Of a stretch of DNA of 64,000 nucleotides, positions 1 to 12,422 are shown in pieces. The DNA lies in NCBI GenBank assembly GCA_032871835.1, contig CM065297.1:64033253-64097252 (forward strand), read 5' to 3'. The first letter of the stretch is position 1; every line of letters begins with the position of its first letter. The notes under the pieces were generated by a model. That model made no database searches. It saw nothing but the letters and a program-made list of their open reading frames with translations, and had not been told where the DNA came from. This stretch comes from Dipteronia dyeriana (Eukaryota; Streptophyta; Magnoliopsida; Sapindales; Sapindaceae). Made by a program: the position numbers and the translations under genes.

Positions 1-233
1 CACAAATGTATGAATTGTGTGTGTGTGTGTTTACACCTTGCAAGAGGAAGAAGGATCTCGATACCTTAGCATCCAAGAATAGTACCAATCCTTTTGAAGA
101 CGAACTTTGCATCATGAGAAGTTGCTTTTCTTTCTTGAAGCTCTTATCATCACGAACCACTTAAGCAACTAAGCATTACAAATAAATGAAGTTTTGTTAT
201 GGAATTAAGCCAACACAAATCTAAAACCTAACA
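1..233 (-). repeat. LTR fragment, M1 family (start of a minus-oriented LTR)
   Basis: Seen: the stretch matches 14.8-15.06 kb and 26.2-26.47 kb (GT-rich run, 'ccttgcaagaggaa', then a terminus reading CCTAACA). On the minus strand this is the beginning of an M1-type LTR, TGTTAGGTTTTAGA. The rest lies outside the window. No polypurine tract follows, so it is probably a solo or truncated LTR. Confidence 0.6.
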
Positions 234-502
234 ACGTTATCGATAAAACAATGAAAAATGAATAAAACACACAACAATCACACTTAAGACTAAGAATGAA
301 GTGCAAGTGTGATTGTGGGTAAGGATGCACACATAAGCAATAGGATACAAATGCATGTTGATACAAATCATTCATGAAGTGTGTGTGTGCACCTAAACTC
401 TTCAAGAGGCAAAGTCAAGTGAATATACCCATTACATAATCATCCCGAATGTGGTGTGGTTTATCATGAAATAAGCCAATCATAAAATCAAGGTCCTTAC
501 AC
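234..502 (-). repeat. LTR fragment repeated at 3545-3872
   Basis: Seen: the segment aligns with 3545-3872 (shared 'gcacctaaactcttcaagag' and 'ccaatcataaaatcaaggtc'), but lacks about 55 bases present there (3742-3796). It looks like the opening part of a second minus-oriented, M1-related LTR. Short reading frames here are incidental. Confidence 0.5.
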
Positions 503-1645
503 TCTTGGATTTGGCCTCACCAAACAACAGCAAAAGAGACCTCAAGGTGACCTGACCTAAGTCTCCCCATGGCCGGATCTCACTCTGGTTAACAGTAGCG
601 ACTTGCGCCATTCAGTCCCAATGTCGCCCCAAGGTCACCCATTTTCCTAGAAAAGGTTTAAATTAGAGAATTAACCTTTTTGCCCCTGACCTAATCCCTT
701 TCTCTATATACACTATTATTATTTCTAGACCTGAGGACCACTCTCTAGACCCAAGAATATTCACAATTACCTCATCCTTTCATCCTCCTCATACATCATC
801 AACCCAACTTCCAAGAAAGCCACCAAGATTCCATTTTTCCCTAAAATCCAACTCATCCACTACACCCATACACCAAGACCATCATCACTTCACAATTTTG
901 GGCAAAGGGAGCTTAAGATATACGAAGGAGAAGAAAATTCAAGAAGGAGAGGAGGCTCATCTATGTAGTTTTCTCTAAACTTTTTCTCTTTCATATTTTG
1001 TTGTAGAGTCATGTATTAAGGTTCTTATATGTTTTGTATGGCTCTGGTTTGTAACTTGAACTAAATTTCTATTGCTTAGGCTTGATGAACTCAAACCCTT
1101 GAATTTATCTATAAAGACCACTCGTTTATTCATGTGTGCTTTGTGTTATGGATGTTTTCGAATGCTTAATGCTTTCATTTGATTGATCAACTTATGAATG
1201 ATATTTGGCGATGTGCTATGAACTGAGGGGAGACGCACACCACATGTTTGATGAAATGTCCTTTATGCATGTCTAGTAAGGTATATATATGTGAGGCTAA
1301 TGTATAGGGCCATTTTTTTATGTGCTAAGCTCTTTGTGAATTCATGCATATAGTCTAAGGTAATCGAGTGATAGACTTTGGGTATGCTTGGATGTGATTT
1401 CTATTACTCGAGAGAGTGTGGAGAATATTGTTGGATACACAAGTCTACAATTCACATTTGCACTAAATAGGTAATTGAGTGAGTCTAGAGATTAATTAGC
1501 TAAATGGTGGGGTTGATTCTATGTCTTAGCTTTTGTCCTCATATAGTTACATTCATTTTCCTTGATTACTTTTAATTTAGATTAAATTTAGTTCAGTTAA
1601 GATCAACATTCTCTTTTAATTATTGAAAGTTCCCTAATAAACGCG
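503..1645 (+). repeat. Unassigned LTR-like, non-coding segment
   Basis: No open frame of note. A TATA-like CTCTATATACAC sits near 703-714, followed by a C/A-rich leader, as in plant LTR promoters. It separates two LTR fragments of another family. I infer an LTR or 5' leader of a gypsy element, but no terminal duplication or protein domain confirms it. Confidence 0.3.
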
Positions 1646-3880
1646 TGTCTAATAACCTAGAGGGGGGGGAGGGTGAATAGGTTTAAATCAAGTTAATTAC
1701 CAATTTTTCTTGATTAGTCATTATTAAAAATTCACTCAATAAAACAAACATACAACATCAAGTATGAAGTGCGGAAATATAAATAACGTTTAATGTTTAC
1801 GTGGAAACCCTCCAAATGGGAAAAACCACGGGCTATTCAGCTAACCACACACGATCATAGAAATCCACTATATGAGAAAAAGGTTACACCTTCAAGTGAT
1901 TCTCGGTCTCTCACTCTCGACAACCTCAGGCTATGGACACCGACACTCACCACTCTTCGTTCAGTCCTTAGTGATTTCCCCTGATACACTACTCTTGGCA
2001 TGAACACCTCCTTCTCTACCCCTCGGGCCTTTTATAGTTGATAACCGACCAATTGCTTGCCAACCTACCTGTAATTGCAAGACTTGACTTGCTTGTGCAA
2101 CTTCACCTAGAAGCCACAAGACTTTGACTCTATGAAGAGTATATGGTCTAAATGAAATAATCAATGAATGCTCAATGCAAAAAATGTTAGACCAAACATA
2201 CAATGCTTAATTAGGTGTAGATAATGGAATACAACAACCTAGTTATCAAACAATGCCTACATGCCCATACATAAGAACTCAATTAGATGCAAAAGGATTC
2301 TAGCAACCTAATTGTCAATAAAAGTCCAACCAAGACAAGTTGTCACAACATATAATCAAGGGCAATATTTTGCAATCAATAAATGCAATCAATGAGGCAT
2401 AAACAATAATGTCTAAATGCAATGCGTAAAGACTTAACTAGATATGGATATGCAATATTACAATCTAGTTATCAAACAAAGCCACTTCAATAAAAGTTCT
2501 CAATAAACATGGCATGGTCAATAAATGCAATCATGAAACGCACTAAAAATGACCTAATTAGCTAGATGGCAATTATGTCCTAAATGCTAGCAATCAACAA
2601 ACAAACCCAATCATGTTATCAAGAATCATAAATATATGCAATAAAGTAGAGTTTAGGTATTTAATCAAACAATAAATACCTAATATAGAGTAAGAAGAAC
2701 AATAGATGATGTTCAATGAAGTTCTTAATTACCTAGTCAAGAAACCAAGAACACCCATGCTCATATGATGAAGAATGATGCAAGAAGGAGATGAGTTTTG
2801 GGTTTGGAGAGTTAAAGAATAACTCATGGAGCTTCTCTCTCAAAGGAAATACTTTCTCACACTAAAAAATGGTTTTTGAAGATCTGAAAAACTAGTGAGA
2901 AAGAAGATGGCATGTATATATGAGCCCTAGAGCAAAACTACGTCGTTTTGAAAATGCACAAAATTTTTATTCAGTGTGCTGGTGACCTGCGCTGGTCGAT
3001 AGGCACCACACCAGTACACACCTACTATCCAAGAGGCACTGATGAGGGCGCTTGTGGACTGGCGCAGCCGCAACAGCCCAAAATTTGAGCGACCCAAAAC
3101 GTGACCAAACGATATCGAAACCTTTCATATAATATACCGTTGGAAAGGTATGAAAGTATAATTTCTACTCCAATTTTAAAAATATGATTTGGAAATCCAT
3201 ATAAAGTGTTATGGTCATTTAAGTGACCAAATGTCAGAAACGGACAACAACAGAGTTGCCCTATTTTTGTGGTCACTTTGAATATTTCAAAACCAATCCA
3301 AACGATCATTAAATATTGCGAATAATATACCATTGGAAAGATATGGGTGTCTAGTTTGTACAGAAAGATTCAAAACTCATTTTGAATCATTTCATAAAAA
3401 GATATGGTCATAAGACCATACAAAGATCAGTTTTGAAAAACATTTAAATCATTGAAATACACTCTTTTGAAACTAGACACCTTACTCCATATAACCAAAC
3501 CAAGAGAAGAATGAGACCTTCTCATATGGTCACTCAATATGTTAAAACAAGCACACCATCGTGCAAGCGCAAGCACAACACAATACCACACTTAAATCTA
3601 TAAATAAAGTGCAAATGTGATTGTGAAGATATGCACACATAAAACAATATCAACACAAATGGTAGATCAACAAAGCATGAATGAGGTGTGTGTATGTGTG
3701 TGCACCTAAACTCTTCAAGAGGCAAAGTCAAGTGAATATACCTTTTGCTCTTGAATTCATGGAGATGCTTGGAAGCTTGCCAATGAGGACCTAAGCTACC
3801 CATTACACAATCATCCCCAATATGGTGTGGTTTATCATGAAATAAGCCAATCATAAAATCAAGGTCCTTACAATTATCGT
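1646..3880 (-). repeat. Long LTR related to M1 family, minus orientation
   Basis: Seen: near its left end it carries CCTAGAGGGGGG followed by GTGAATAGG, the same motif found just inside the M1-family termini at 20.80 kb and 62.94 kb. The right part (3690-3745) resembles the opening of M1-type LTRs. No coding capacity. The right boundary is approximate because a different, plus-oriented LTR end follows directly. Confidence 0.45.
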
Positions 3881-4082
3881 TCAAATAGTAGCTAGATCAA
3901 TCAATTTCGGTACTCAACTCTTCAATCTTTGTGGGAACAAACTTTATTTATTATTGTACTACACTCTGGACTCGAACACTTGTGAGTGCCCAGTTTTGGA
4001 GTAAAAAGCCTCGAAAGAGTTTTAAAAATAAAGTTTCAACCTATTCCCCCTCCCCCCCCCCCCTTCCAGGTTGTTTGGTTCA
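3881..4082 (+). repeat. 3' end of a plus-oriented copia LTR
   Basis: The segment ends CCTATT, a long C run (about 4034-4063) and CCAGG, then GGTTCA at 4082, directly before a primer-binding site. The C-rich tail mirrors the G-rich motif near 1660. The beginning of this LTR cannot be separated from the preceding segment. Confidence 0.5.
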
Positions 4083-4098
4083 ATTGGTATCATAACAG
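4083..4098 (+). promoter_or_regulatory. Retrotransposon primer-binding site (tRNA-Met type)
   Basis: ATTGGTATCA followed by TAACAGG closely matches the initiator-methionine tRNA primer-binding site of plant copia elements (usual form ATTGGTATCAGAGC), with changes in the last bases. It directly follows an LTR end. The internal region is cut 40 bases later by a solo LTR. Confidence 0.65.
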
Positions 4099-4764
4099 GT
4101 CACTTAAGGTAATTAGTGTGATTTGAGATCTACAAGGTGTAGGGAAAATCTCCCCGCGCAGCGGAAGCGAGAAAAATCAAAATTTATAGAATTACGGTTT
4201 GCGTATAAATACAAAATTTTCCCTTTGACTAACAAAAACCTTAACACTAGATTAATTGATATATATAAAAGTGTCATACATTTTTCTCTTGATGATTGAA
4301 CAAGTGCCAAATTGATTCCGTAAGATCTTCCAATCCAATCCCGAACTTGAATCACCTAGGAGTGTGGGCTCCCTTTCTTTAAATTGTATACCTGAGGATG
4401 GAAACAGACAAAATCTTCTTCTTTGTTAGTTACAATAATCCTCCAAGAAGAAAACAATGAACGTCAGCTCACATTTGAATTATCAACCAATTTGATTGAA
4501 ACTCACGTGAACCTTGATTCAATGTTGTACACAAAAATTTTTGATTTAAAGGCTATTAGTGTACTATCAAAAACTAAACGTTCTTTCTTCCTTTTCTTCT
4601 TTGCCGAATCACACACTATTTCTTTGACTTGATCGAATTTTTTCTAAAGTAAAATCAGATTTTTCTCCCTCAAAATTCCTTCGGTGGCCGAATTCTTCTC
4701 TTAGAAAAATAGAGTTGGCCGAAATCTTTTCTTAGAAAAGCTTAGGTTGGCCGAAATTAATCAT

Positions 4765-4768
<4 letters not shown>

Positions 4769-4806
<38 letters not shown>
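4769..4806. repeat. (AT)n microsatellite
   Basis: An uninterrupted AT dinucleotide run of 38 bases inside the family T solo LTR; copies b and c lack it. Confidence 0.95.
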
Positions 4807-4807
<1 letters not shown>

Positions 4808-4809
<2 letters not shown>

Positions 4810-5070
4810 CATAAATCCTCTCCTAAGAAGGATTTACTTGGTTGGCAAGAATCCTTTCTTTAGGTGGGTTTATTTGGTAGTTAAGAATCCTTATCTAAAA
4901 GGAATTCTATCCTATTATATATATATGGGCTGGCCAAAATTTCATTGGATATATATTAGGATCACAAATCCTTTCCTAAGAAGGATTTACTTGGTTGTTA
5001 AGAATCCTTCCTTAGGTGGATTTATTTGGTGGTTAAGAATCCTTTTCTAAAAGGAATTCTATCCTACACC
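4808..5070. repeat. Internal tandem duplication, period 153 bp
   Basis: The stretch beginning near 4814 ('aatcctctcctaagaagg') recurs at 4967 ('aatcctttcctaagaagg') with the following 'ttaagaatcc' and 'aaaaggaattctatcc' modules. Copies b and c look single here, so the duplication seems specific to this LTR. The open frame across it is a by-product of the repeat. Confidence 0.7.
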
Positions 5071-6572
5071 AAGACTTCTAATCCAACTCAATAGTGTATT
5101 TGTAATCATATTAAAGACTTCCTAATTTGATTAAATTATTTATCTACTTATCAAATATAGTCTTTAATATTAATTATACTACCAATAATAGTATAATTTT
5201 GGGAGACCATCTCCTACTAGGAAAAAGATTTTGACTTTTAATTAAATAATTAATTAATCAACAAATTAATTAATGTTCATTTAATTAAATAATAAAATAA
5301 TATAATATAATTAAGCTATTCTAAATAGCCTTGCCGCCCAAACCATATATATAAACCAATATGTTATTTTCTTATTTTATTAAATCCATTTGACCTTTAT
5401 AAAAAATCCACATGTGAACTAGACCCATTCTTACAAAAAGAAACAAGTCCACATGCCTCAATAAAATTCTAGATGGACCCCTAAATTGGTCCGGTAGAAT
5501 ATATCAAGTTATCCATGCAAGTTCGTGTGGATTTGGGATCTTGGTGGGGTATTTAAATTTAAGCTCCAATAGACACAACCCAATCACAATCAACAAATGA
5601 TTCACTTAGGTCCGATCTATTTAATTTTAGTTCATTCCACTAAAAAACTAAAATTGAACTCTTAAATAAAGATAAAATAAGTTGATGTTACTCATTCATA
5701 CCCTAGACAACCTTATTGGAGAAAGTGTATCCTCGTGAAGAATATCAGTAATCGTCAAGAGCTCATAGACCGCCTATAGCTCTCCAAGTTACCATATTTA
5801 CTCATATGACCACATTTTGAACTTGGACATTTTGACTTGTCCAGAAGCCATGTTTCAATAGACACTATTTAAAACTTAACGTTATGATTTAGTATTCAAT
5901 ACCTCAAAACATCTATATGATGATATTCTACTCTCATTTAATAAATGAAGCCACGATGTCCATTTCAATAAATGAAGTCCTCTATCGATTAACAAATGAA
6001 TACCACCAAACTATCGGGGATAGACTATGCTATATAATCGTACTCAATGATAACTCAAATGATAACACTTGCAACCATAAGTCCATCATTTATCTCAGGA
6101 TTGAGATAGACTCTCCGATTGTTTTCAAATGAAAACTTTTATCCATTGACGGTTCTAGATAAAGTATTTCATTGTGATCCTATTCATTGCACCCAGTGCA
6201 CTAGATTCTTTTGCCTAAAGACACCACACTTTGAGGATTTTAGACTCATCATAACACATTTGATCCCACTCAAATGCTAGCAAAAGAATCTACAACTTTG
6301 ACAAAATAAAGGCACCCAACCTTTTATCTTAAGTTGTGAATATTATTCAAGACTAACTAAATAATTGTGTCTACCTCATACATAACTAGGTGTATGAACA
6401 AATCTTCTTTTCTCATAGTCTTTTGACCTTATGATTATTTACTTTTGACAATTATAATAATTAAACTATAAATGTTATAAGATTTGTTAAACTAGAAATA
6501 ACTTTATTAATATGAAAAGATTGTCAAATACATTATTATACTCTTACTATCGAGCATAATCCTAACACAAGA

Positions 6573-7140
6573 TTATTTACTAACTATGGATAACAACCAT
6601 AAATCTAATATTGTGTGTTGATTGTCCATTTCTTGTTGATGAAATAAAAAGGCATGGGATATTCTTCAAGCTATCCATAAATATGGTTGTTTATTTTTTT
6701 TCTTGGTATTTATCTACTAACAACTTTGTTGATAAGCTTAAAAAGAATATTAGTGATAAAAGAGAAGATGGGGATGAACTAGATTTCTTGGGAAAATGTG
6801 TTTATGTAGGTAACTACCTATGTGACATGACTTTGCATTAAGAAGAAATTGAAAAAGAAAAGGATTTTCCCAAAGGACATTCTGGCGAGATCCCTGGAAT
6901 TAATGAGATGAGCTGGATTCAGATCGTACAGAATGATCCTTATTAGTGAGATGTTCTAGCTGACTGGAATCTTATTCTAGAGAGGCTCTCGTTTTCCCGT
7001 GTTATTTCTCTAGGGATTTGCTGTTCGGTTGTTTGGCAAGGCTTCCACTTTGAGGGAGGGCTGGAAAATTTTGATGGACGTGGTGTTTGTCTTACTAGAT
7101 TAGCTTATTAGGTCGAGTCATTATTCACCTATACCATTAC
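6573..7140 (+). pseudogene. Copia RNase H C-terminus remnant and unassigned flank
   Basis: A frame at 6611-6841 reads VDCPFLVDEIKR then, about 25 residues on, LSTNNFVDKLKK. This resembles the end of copia RNase H (VDCHFIRDEIKR ... VSTNNQLADIFTK), with an internal disruption. It follows the primer-binding site and solo LTR, so the parent element has lost gag and most of pol. 6850-7140 shows no recognisable feature. Confidence 0.5.
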
Positions 7141-8203
7141 TAACTAGTACTGAAAAATTTCATTGCACCACATAGTCAAAAATTGCAAAATCACTTTATC
7201 ATCTTATATCTTCACCATGTCTTTCTTCTCAAATTTCTATTATATTTCACGCTCTTTCTTAGCAGACCTGGGAGAAACACGAAAGTAATTAGATTTAGGC
7301 ATAAAATAGTAGTTTGGCTTTGCTCTAAGTGATTGGGATTTCAAAAAATGAACAAATCTAGCTCATCATTTTGTTCAAGGTGTATAATGCTTTACTTTAA
7401 TTACAGGATGAAGTTGGTTCGGTGGTAAAACCTCTATTCAAATCCTCCCCTTCTGAAAAATATCCTGAATTTATGTAATGCAATGCTTCACAAAAAAAAT
7501 CATTCATTTAATGGGTTTTGGTTTTGGTTGTATATTACAATAAATAAAGATATAGTGAAAACAAAATAAAAAAATTTAAATTGCTTGAAAATATGATGCA
7601 GTTGCAAAATAACGTGTTTCAAGTTGCAAAGCAACGCTGTCCACAAACCACGATTCTTCTTCTACTTTGGAAACGACACTCTCTAAGCTAACATTTGCTC
7701 ATTCTTTTTCAGCGTCTTCTCTCTCTTTGTCTTGTTTGAAAGTGTTGGAAAAGAAAATAAAATGGGGCATTTTGGCACTTCACACCTCCAAATGGTTAGT
7801 AACAATTTAAATATTATTGATGGCTAAAATCAATTTTTAACAATATTTTTGAAGGATTGGAAGTTACATTATTTGTTTGTTAATTGTTTGATACTTTGAT
7901 TAACGAAAAAAGAAAGAGCGGTTTTTAAAATAGAATAAAGGGCTTTATTTTTTGACATTTTGACTACACAACTTGACAACCCATAAAAATCCCCTACTTA
8001 AAACCTAATTATTGGTTTTAGCAATCGAACCTATAAATATTTGTTTAGATGTACGATTACATTATACTGTATTTGCAACCATAAATAAGCAATACGGCCA
8101 AAATGATGTTGTATTATAGAATACTTATAATTTAAGATAATTTTGATCATATCAAACAAATATATCAAAATGGGTTCTTTTTTATATTTAGTAATCTAGT
8201 ACT
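7141..8203 (-). repeat. Segmental duplication: 3' flank of CA locus A
   Basis: Seen: from 'caccacatagt' onward this region parallels 44170-45241 nearly collinearly, including the tRNA-like SINE remnant, 'caagttgcaaagcaacg', and the sequence running into the last alpha-CA exon. It is the downstream flank of the carbonic anhydrase gene in both places. Neither copy has coding capacity. Confidence 0.8.
7412..7500 (+). repeat. tRNA-derived SINE-like remnant
   Basis: AGTTGGTTCGGTGGTAAAACC resembles a tRNA box A region and TTCAAATCC a box B core, followed by an A-rich tail near 7491. The paralogous copy at 44447-44524 has a fuller box B (GGTTACGAATTAGAATCC), showing about 26 bases were lost here. 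Too degenerate to be a tRNA gene. Confidence 0.45.
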
Positions 8204-8332
8204 CTATTTAAGTTCATCGTATAGCTCAATCTGTTGGACATTCAACAGCTGCACAGGCCTTGCATTGTCTTTATATTCAAGTGTCAATGGAGCTTTCAAT
8301 GCTGCTATCTGCTCCTGACTGATTAGTTTCAC
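8204..8332 (-). pseudogene. Locus A exon 6 (alpha-CA C-terminus)
   Basis: Minus strand: acceptor CAG, then VKLISQEQIAALKAPL, NARPVQLLN and IELYDELK, with stop TAG at 8204-8206. NARPVQ is the conserved alpha-CA C-terminal motif. The frame is intact. The same exon occurs at 45242-45373. Confidence 0.88.
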
Positions 8333-8424
8333 CTGCACGTTTTTACTTTTGGATAGTTATTCACTTATAAATATGGGTGACCTCCTTGTACACTTATGAT
8401 AATATTCTGATAGGAAAAAAATAC

Positions 8425-8508
8425 CTTTTCGAGGATGGTCCAAATGATGTCCTCCTTGTAGGCAGGAGTGGTAAAAGAACCAAGGTATCTGTAAAATTTA
8501 CGGTAGTT
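8425..8508 (-). pseudogene. Locus A exon 5, 3' part
   Basis: Encodes NYRKFYRYLGSFTTPAYKE and IIWTILEK before a GT donor. YRYxGSxTTP is the alpha-CA active-site threonine loop. At 8508 the exon breaks abruptly into M1 LTR sequence ('aaaaagggaaatgtgc'), so the GDAL...-coding half found in locus B is absent. Confidence 0.85.
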
Positions 8509-8956
8509 TTAAAAAGGGAAATGTGCATTTAAAGGAAATTTTTAAAGAGGGAAATTGTTTGGTTTTAGATTATGTTGGCATAAATTCCATATCAAAATGA
8601 TGTTTACTTGTAATGATTTAGTTGTTTAGGTTCGTGATGATTCAGGCTTCAATGTAAAAAGAGCAACTAGTAAAAGCAAAGTCAAAGTCTTCAAAAAGAA
8701 AGGATGTTATATGGTTCTACAAAGGTATATTAAGATCTTATCTTTCTCTTACAAGGCTTAGGAACACACACAAAATTCATACATTTGTGTCCCTGCATCG
8801 TTGTGCACAATTTATAACACATTCACACACTTAAAGATGAATGTTCATGTATTGGTATAAATATAACATGCTTTGGAAAATGCATGGTTGGAGACTATTT
8901 CCATGTAGTTTTCATTCTTGTGTAAATCATTCTTGACTGAGTTCCAAACTCTTTGG

Positions 8957-11090
8957 TGTTGGAACCCTGTTCACCGGTTACAGCGGAACTAGGTTTTAAA
9001 ATTTTTAATACAGATCATAATCTGTATCTGGGACCAGTAAACTTGGGATCGTAATTATTTTTCGGAACTAATACATACAATATGTAAACACAGAAAATTG
9101 AAATCGATATAATCAGAAGAAAAAAATCTTACCAACGTTTGGAGGCTCCTTCACTTTACGATTTGCTCCTATCTTAACCAATCTTACCAGTGTTTGAAGG
9201 CTTTTTCACTTTATGATGTGCTCCTGTCTAAATCACTAGATCTTTCTCGCTATCTCCCATGACTGGTAACTGCGTGTGGGCGCATCACAGTCTCAGAAAC
9301 TTGAATGGAGGATGTAGAGAAATACTTGAAGAAACTTTTCTGTCCTGATCAATACGTAACACTTGCTTTGATCTTTTCACAGGCACATATGCAATTGTTG
9401 TTCATGCCAGAAAACCACAAATTTTCTTTACAATCCAAAAACTCCCTTTTTCAATATCACTGTGCATTGTTTTAAAAAAAAACTTAGTTTCATGCACATG
9501 CTATTTTTGTCTTATATGCAAACTCTTTTCTCTTTTGATATTTTAATCAGTTGTCTTTGTGTTACATGAAACACATACACATATTCAAAAACAAATCTAG
9601 ATGCGTGTATCAAGTAATTTGCATCGTATGCAAATAAATCTTTTGACTATTGTTTCATGTACACACACCAATTTACATCCTATGCAAACTCTTGTGTTAA
9701 TAGTTGATATATATATTTTTTAATTATCCTTTCAAATATTTCAAATATATCTAATATATTAAAAGTGATAATAAGTATTTTAAATTTTAACTTAAATTCA
9801 AATACTTAGATAAATGATTTTGTAAAAAATAAAATAATCCTATTATTTTATCTTCACCTAAATCTGAATATCAACTAATACCCTACAATTAATAGTTAAT
9901 TAATAATTCATAATTATCAATATAATTAAATAATCTAATTATTAATTAATTTAACTATTAACATTAATTAATTAAATAATCTCATTATTCAATTAATTTC
10001 TGAATAAATACGTGTCACTTTTGTAACACTAACAATTGGACAATCCAATTAATTAACCGTGACCCTTGTTACCTAAATCGATCGGGCTAGCAAGAGGACC
10101 TAATGGACCCACAGTATTTTAAGCTCCAATAATCCTCAGAATCATTAATTAAACACTTTAATTAATTAATATTCTTTGATTATTAATTCGGTATTATTCC
10201 ACTAAAAACCAGAAGTTGTATTCTCTCAGCTGTAGACGTTTTTACACAGACCGATACAACTCGGTGTCCATAGATATAGCTATTACACATGGTGTGATCC
10301 TCCACACTAGTTCATAATTAGAGATGGGTCATAATGTCCATTATACCCCTCTAATTACATATATCCTTTAAGTATCATTGATTCTCTAATGGACAATAAA
10401 TCATATTTCCTCATGGAATTAGAAGAGCGCTCATATTGTCCAAGCCCCGAATCAACCCTTAAGGGAACTGCCATCTATTTTTCACAAGAAGGAGTGGATT
10501 CCGCTATTGTGTACAAGCATTCCCAGCCACAAGCCAACCCACAATCCCAACATACTGAGCATATTGATCAGGAAATGCATCTGACCTCACTCATGGTATA
10601 TCAAAGACCACGATTTATCCTGAAGGAGTCGATAAGACACTCAGGATTAAGATCACCCATATATAGCCATCATTGGTTGATAAATATGAATCTCATCGGT
10701 AAACGGATCTTGGTGAGAGATTCATACAGATCATGGCATAATCTTATATGATTACATCATACAATGTGCCTCCATTCCCATATCTCATATGAATGATTCA
10801 TGATAGAATCACCGTACATTACGGAATGGACCGCAGCTATAGATTAACCACAAATAAAGTATCCAGCTTTATTTGCTATCTATGGACTCTTTAGATTGCA
10901 CGTCTCTTACTGTATATTTCCCTATATGACACTCATTTACACAGTTCAAGATTACATCCGGCAATCCAGGATGTTAATATGTGCACAAGTTTATAAAATA
11001 AATAACATTACATGAATGAATTGAACCTTTCTTCTTTTTTACTTCATAAATCCATTTACAAATTACATGCTTAGGGCATAAACCCCAACA
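8957..11090 (-). mobile_element. Solo LTR, family T (2.13 kb)
   Basis: Plus strand begins TGTTGGAACCC and ends CCCCAACA. Both flanks read tttgg (8952-8956, 11091-11095). On the minus strand it opens TGTTGGGGTTTATGCCC and closes with a TTCCGCTG-containing tail, like copies a, b and d. The 120-codon frame at 10389 has no recognisable domain and is probably chance. Nested inside M2. Confidence 0.85.
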
Positions 11091-11283
11091 TTTGGTTACT
11101 TATACTCTTAATTTCAATTCTAAGTCAAAAGATATAATATTTTCCAGTCATGTTGCGTACATTGTCTTCGTCTTCGTATATCGAGTCGAATTCTTATTTT
11201 CTGGGTTAAGTATCTTATATGTCTATATCTGTGAGAGAGTTACGGTTCGTAATCCATAAATAGATTCAAATTCTGAGTTCAAA

Positions 11284-11465
11284 ATGCCTGAGAATGTTCA
11301 AAGAACGCGAATGGAGGTCGAGGGAAAAAAAAATACAGCACCAAGCTCTTCTTTCCCAAGATGGCACGTGGCCATCTCGGGCAAGAAGGCTTGTTGGCCC
11401 GAGATGCCCACTTGCCATCTCGGGCAGCAGGCAAGCTTGGTTGCTTCTTGTCCTTCTATGTCATT
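11284..11465 (+). repeat. GC-rich inverted-motif patch in M2 LTR
   Basis: Within the AT-rich LTR, 'ggccatctcgggcaag', 'ggcccgagatgccca' and 'gccatctcgggcagca' follow one another, so 'catctcggg' appears in both orientations and could fold into a hairpin. The overlapping short frames are a by-product. Not obviously conserved in the other LTR copies. Confidence 0.5.
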
Positions 11466-12422
11466 TCACACTCCTCTCCTTTATATTTTATTTCCCTCTC
11501 ACAATTCATTTTAAGAGAAGAATTTGAAGCCTGAGCATAATTTTTCTCTCTAACTTTCTCACCTTCCAAACACTCTTTTTTTCTCATTTTAGCTCTAATT
11601 TGATTGATCCAAAGTTGAGAGTGTTCATCTAAACATTGTTTATCTTTTCTTAGAAGGTTTGAGTTGGTTTTGCTGCATTTTTGGTGTCTAATCACACAAA
11701 ACGGGATTGTCTCAAGTTTACTAAGGTATTGATTTTCTCCTAAAAAATTTCTCTTAAAACTTTGTCAATTGCCTTGGGTTTTCTTCTCCTCTATATATTA
11801 TTGTCTTGTGATTTTTTAGATTTAGTTTTGAACTCATTTAAAGCTATATTGAGTTTCAATTGAAATCTCACATGTTGAGTTAGGTTTTGATTTTGCCTAT
11901 GTTTTCACATGTTTGAGATTGTATTGTGCTAGCTTTGATTCTAGGACTATTTGATGATCATTAATTGATTGATTTTGTAAAAAATAGTTCCTCACATGTA
12001 TTAGGCTCTTTTTGACTGAAATCTCACTATGATACATGTGCTTGTGTTCTTGTGAGCTATTCATATGCTTAGTTGAATCTGTGAATAGAAAATATGCTCT
12101 AGACATTTTGCTTTAATATAAATGACTTTGTCACATGAATTGAGCTTATTTTTTGTTTATGTGATTTAAACTTGATTATATGATCAATTGAATATATCTT
12201 GAGTTCAAGTTTAGATTTATGCATGTATCTAGGTTGAAATTAACTTGTCATATATTTTGAATGAACTAGATGAATTAGACATGCATTTTAACTAGACAAC
12301 AATTGGTTTGTGCATTCATGCTTATGTCTAGTGTTTTCTATAGGATGTGTTGATCATAACATTCTATGTTGCGTGCTTGTTTGTATTTTGCATTCATGCT
12401 CACCTAAATGCCTTATGAGAAG

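Larger units (their letters stand above)
4138..6567 (-). mobile_element. Solo LTR, family T, copy d (2.43 kb)
   Basis: On the minus strand it starts TGTTAGGATTATGC at 6567 and ends at 4138 in GATTTTCCCTACA. Flanks are caagg (4133-4137) and caaga (6568-6572), a 4/5 target duplication. The body matches the copies at 22901-26133 (b) and 29552-31343 (c). No coding region and no internal domain, hence a solo LTR. It interrupts the copia leader that follows the primer-binding site at 4083. Confidence 0.75.

Noticed and set aside
4805..5050. 81-codon frame with internal repeat
   Set aside because: Reflects the 153-bp tandem duplication in a solo LTR; not conserved in copies b and c.
7412..7475. Possible tRNA gene
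   Set aside because: Only box A/B-like words; no cloverleaf can be drawn and an A tail follows, so SINE-like.
10389..10751. 120-codon plus-strand frame
   Set aside because: Lies wholly inside a solo LTR with clean target duplications; no recognisable domain and low-information composition.
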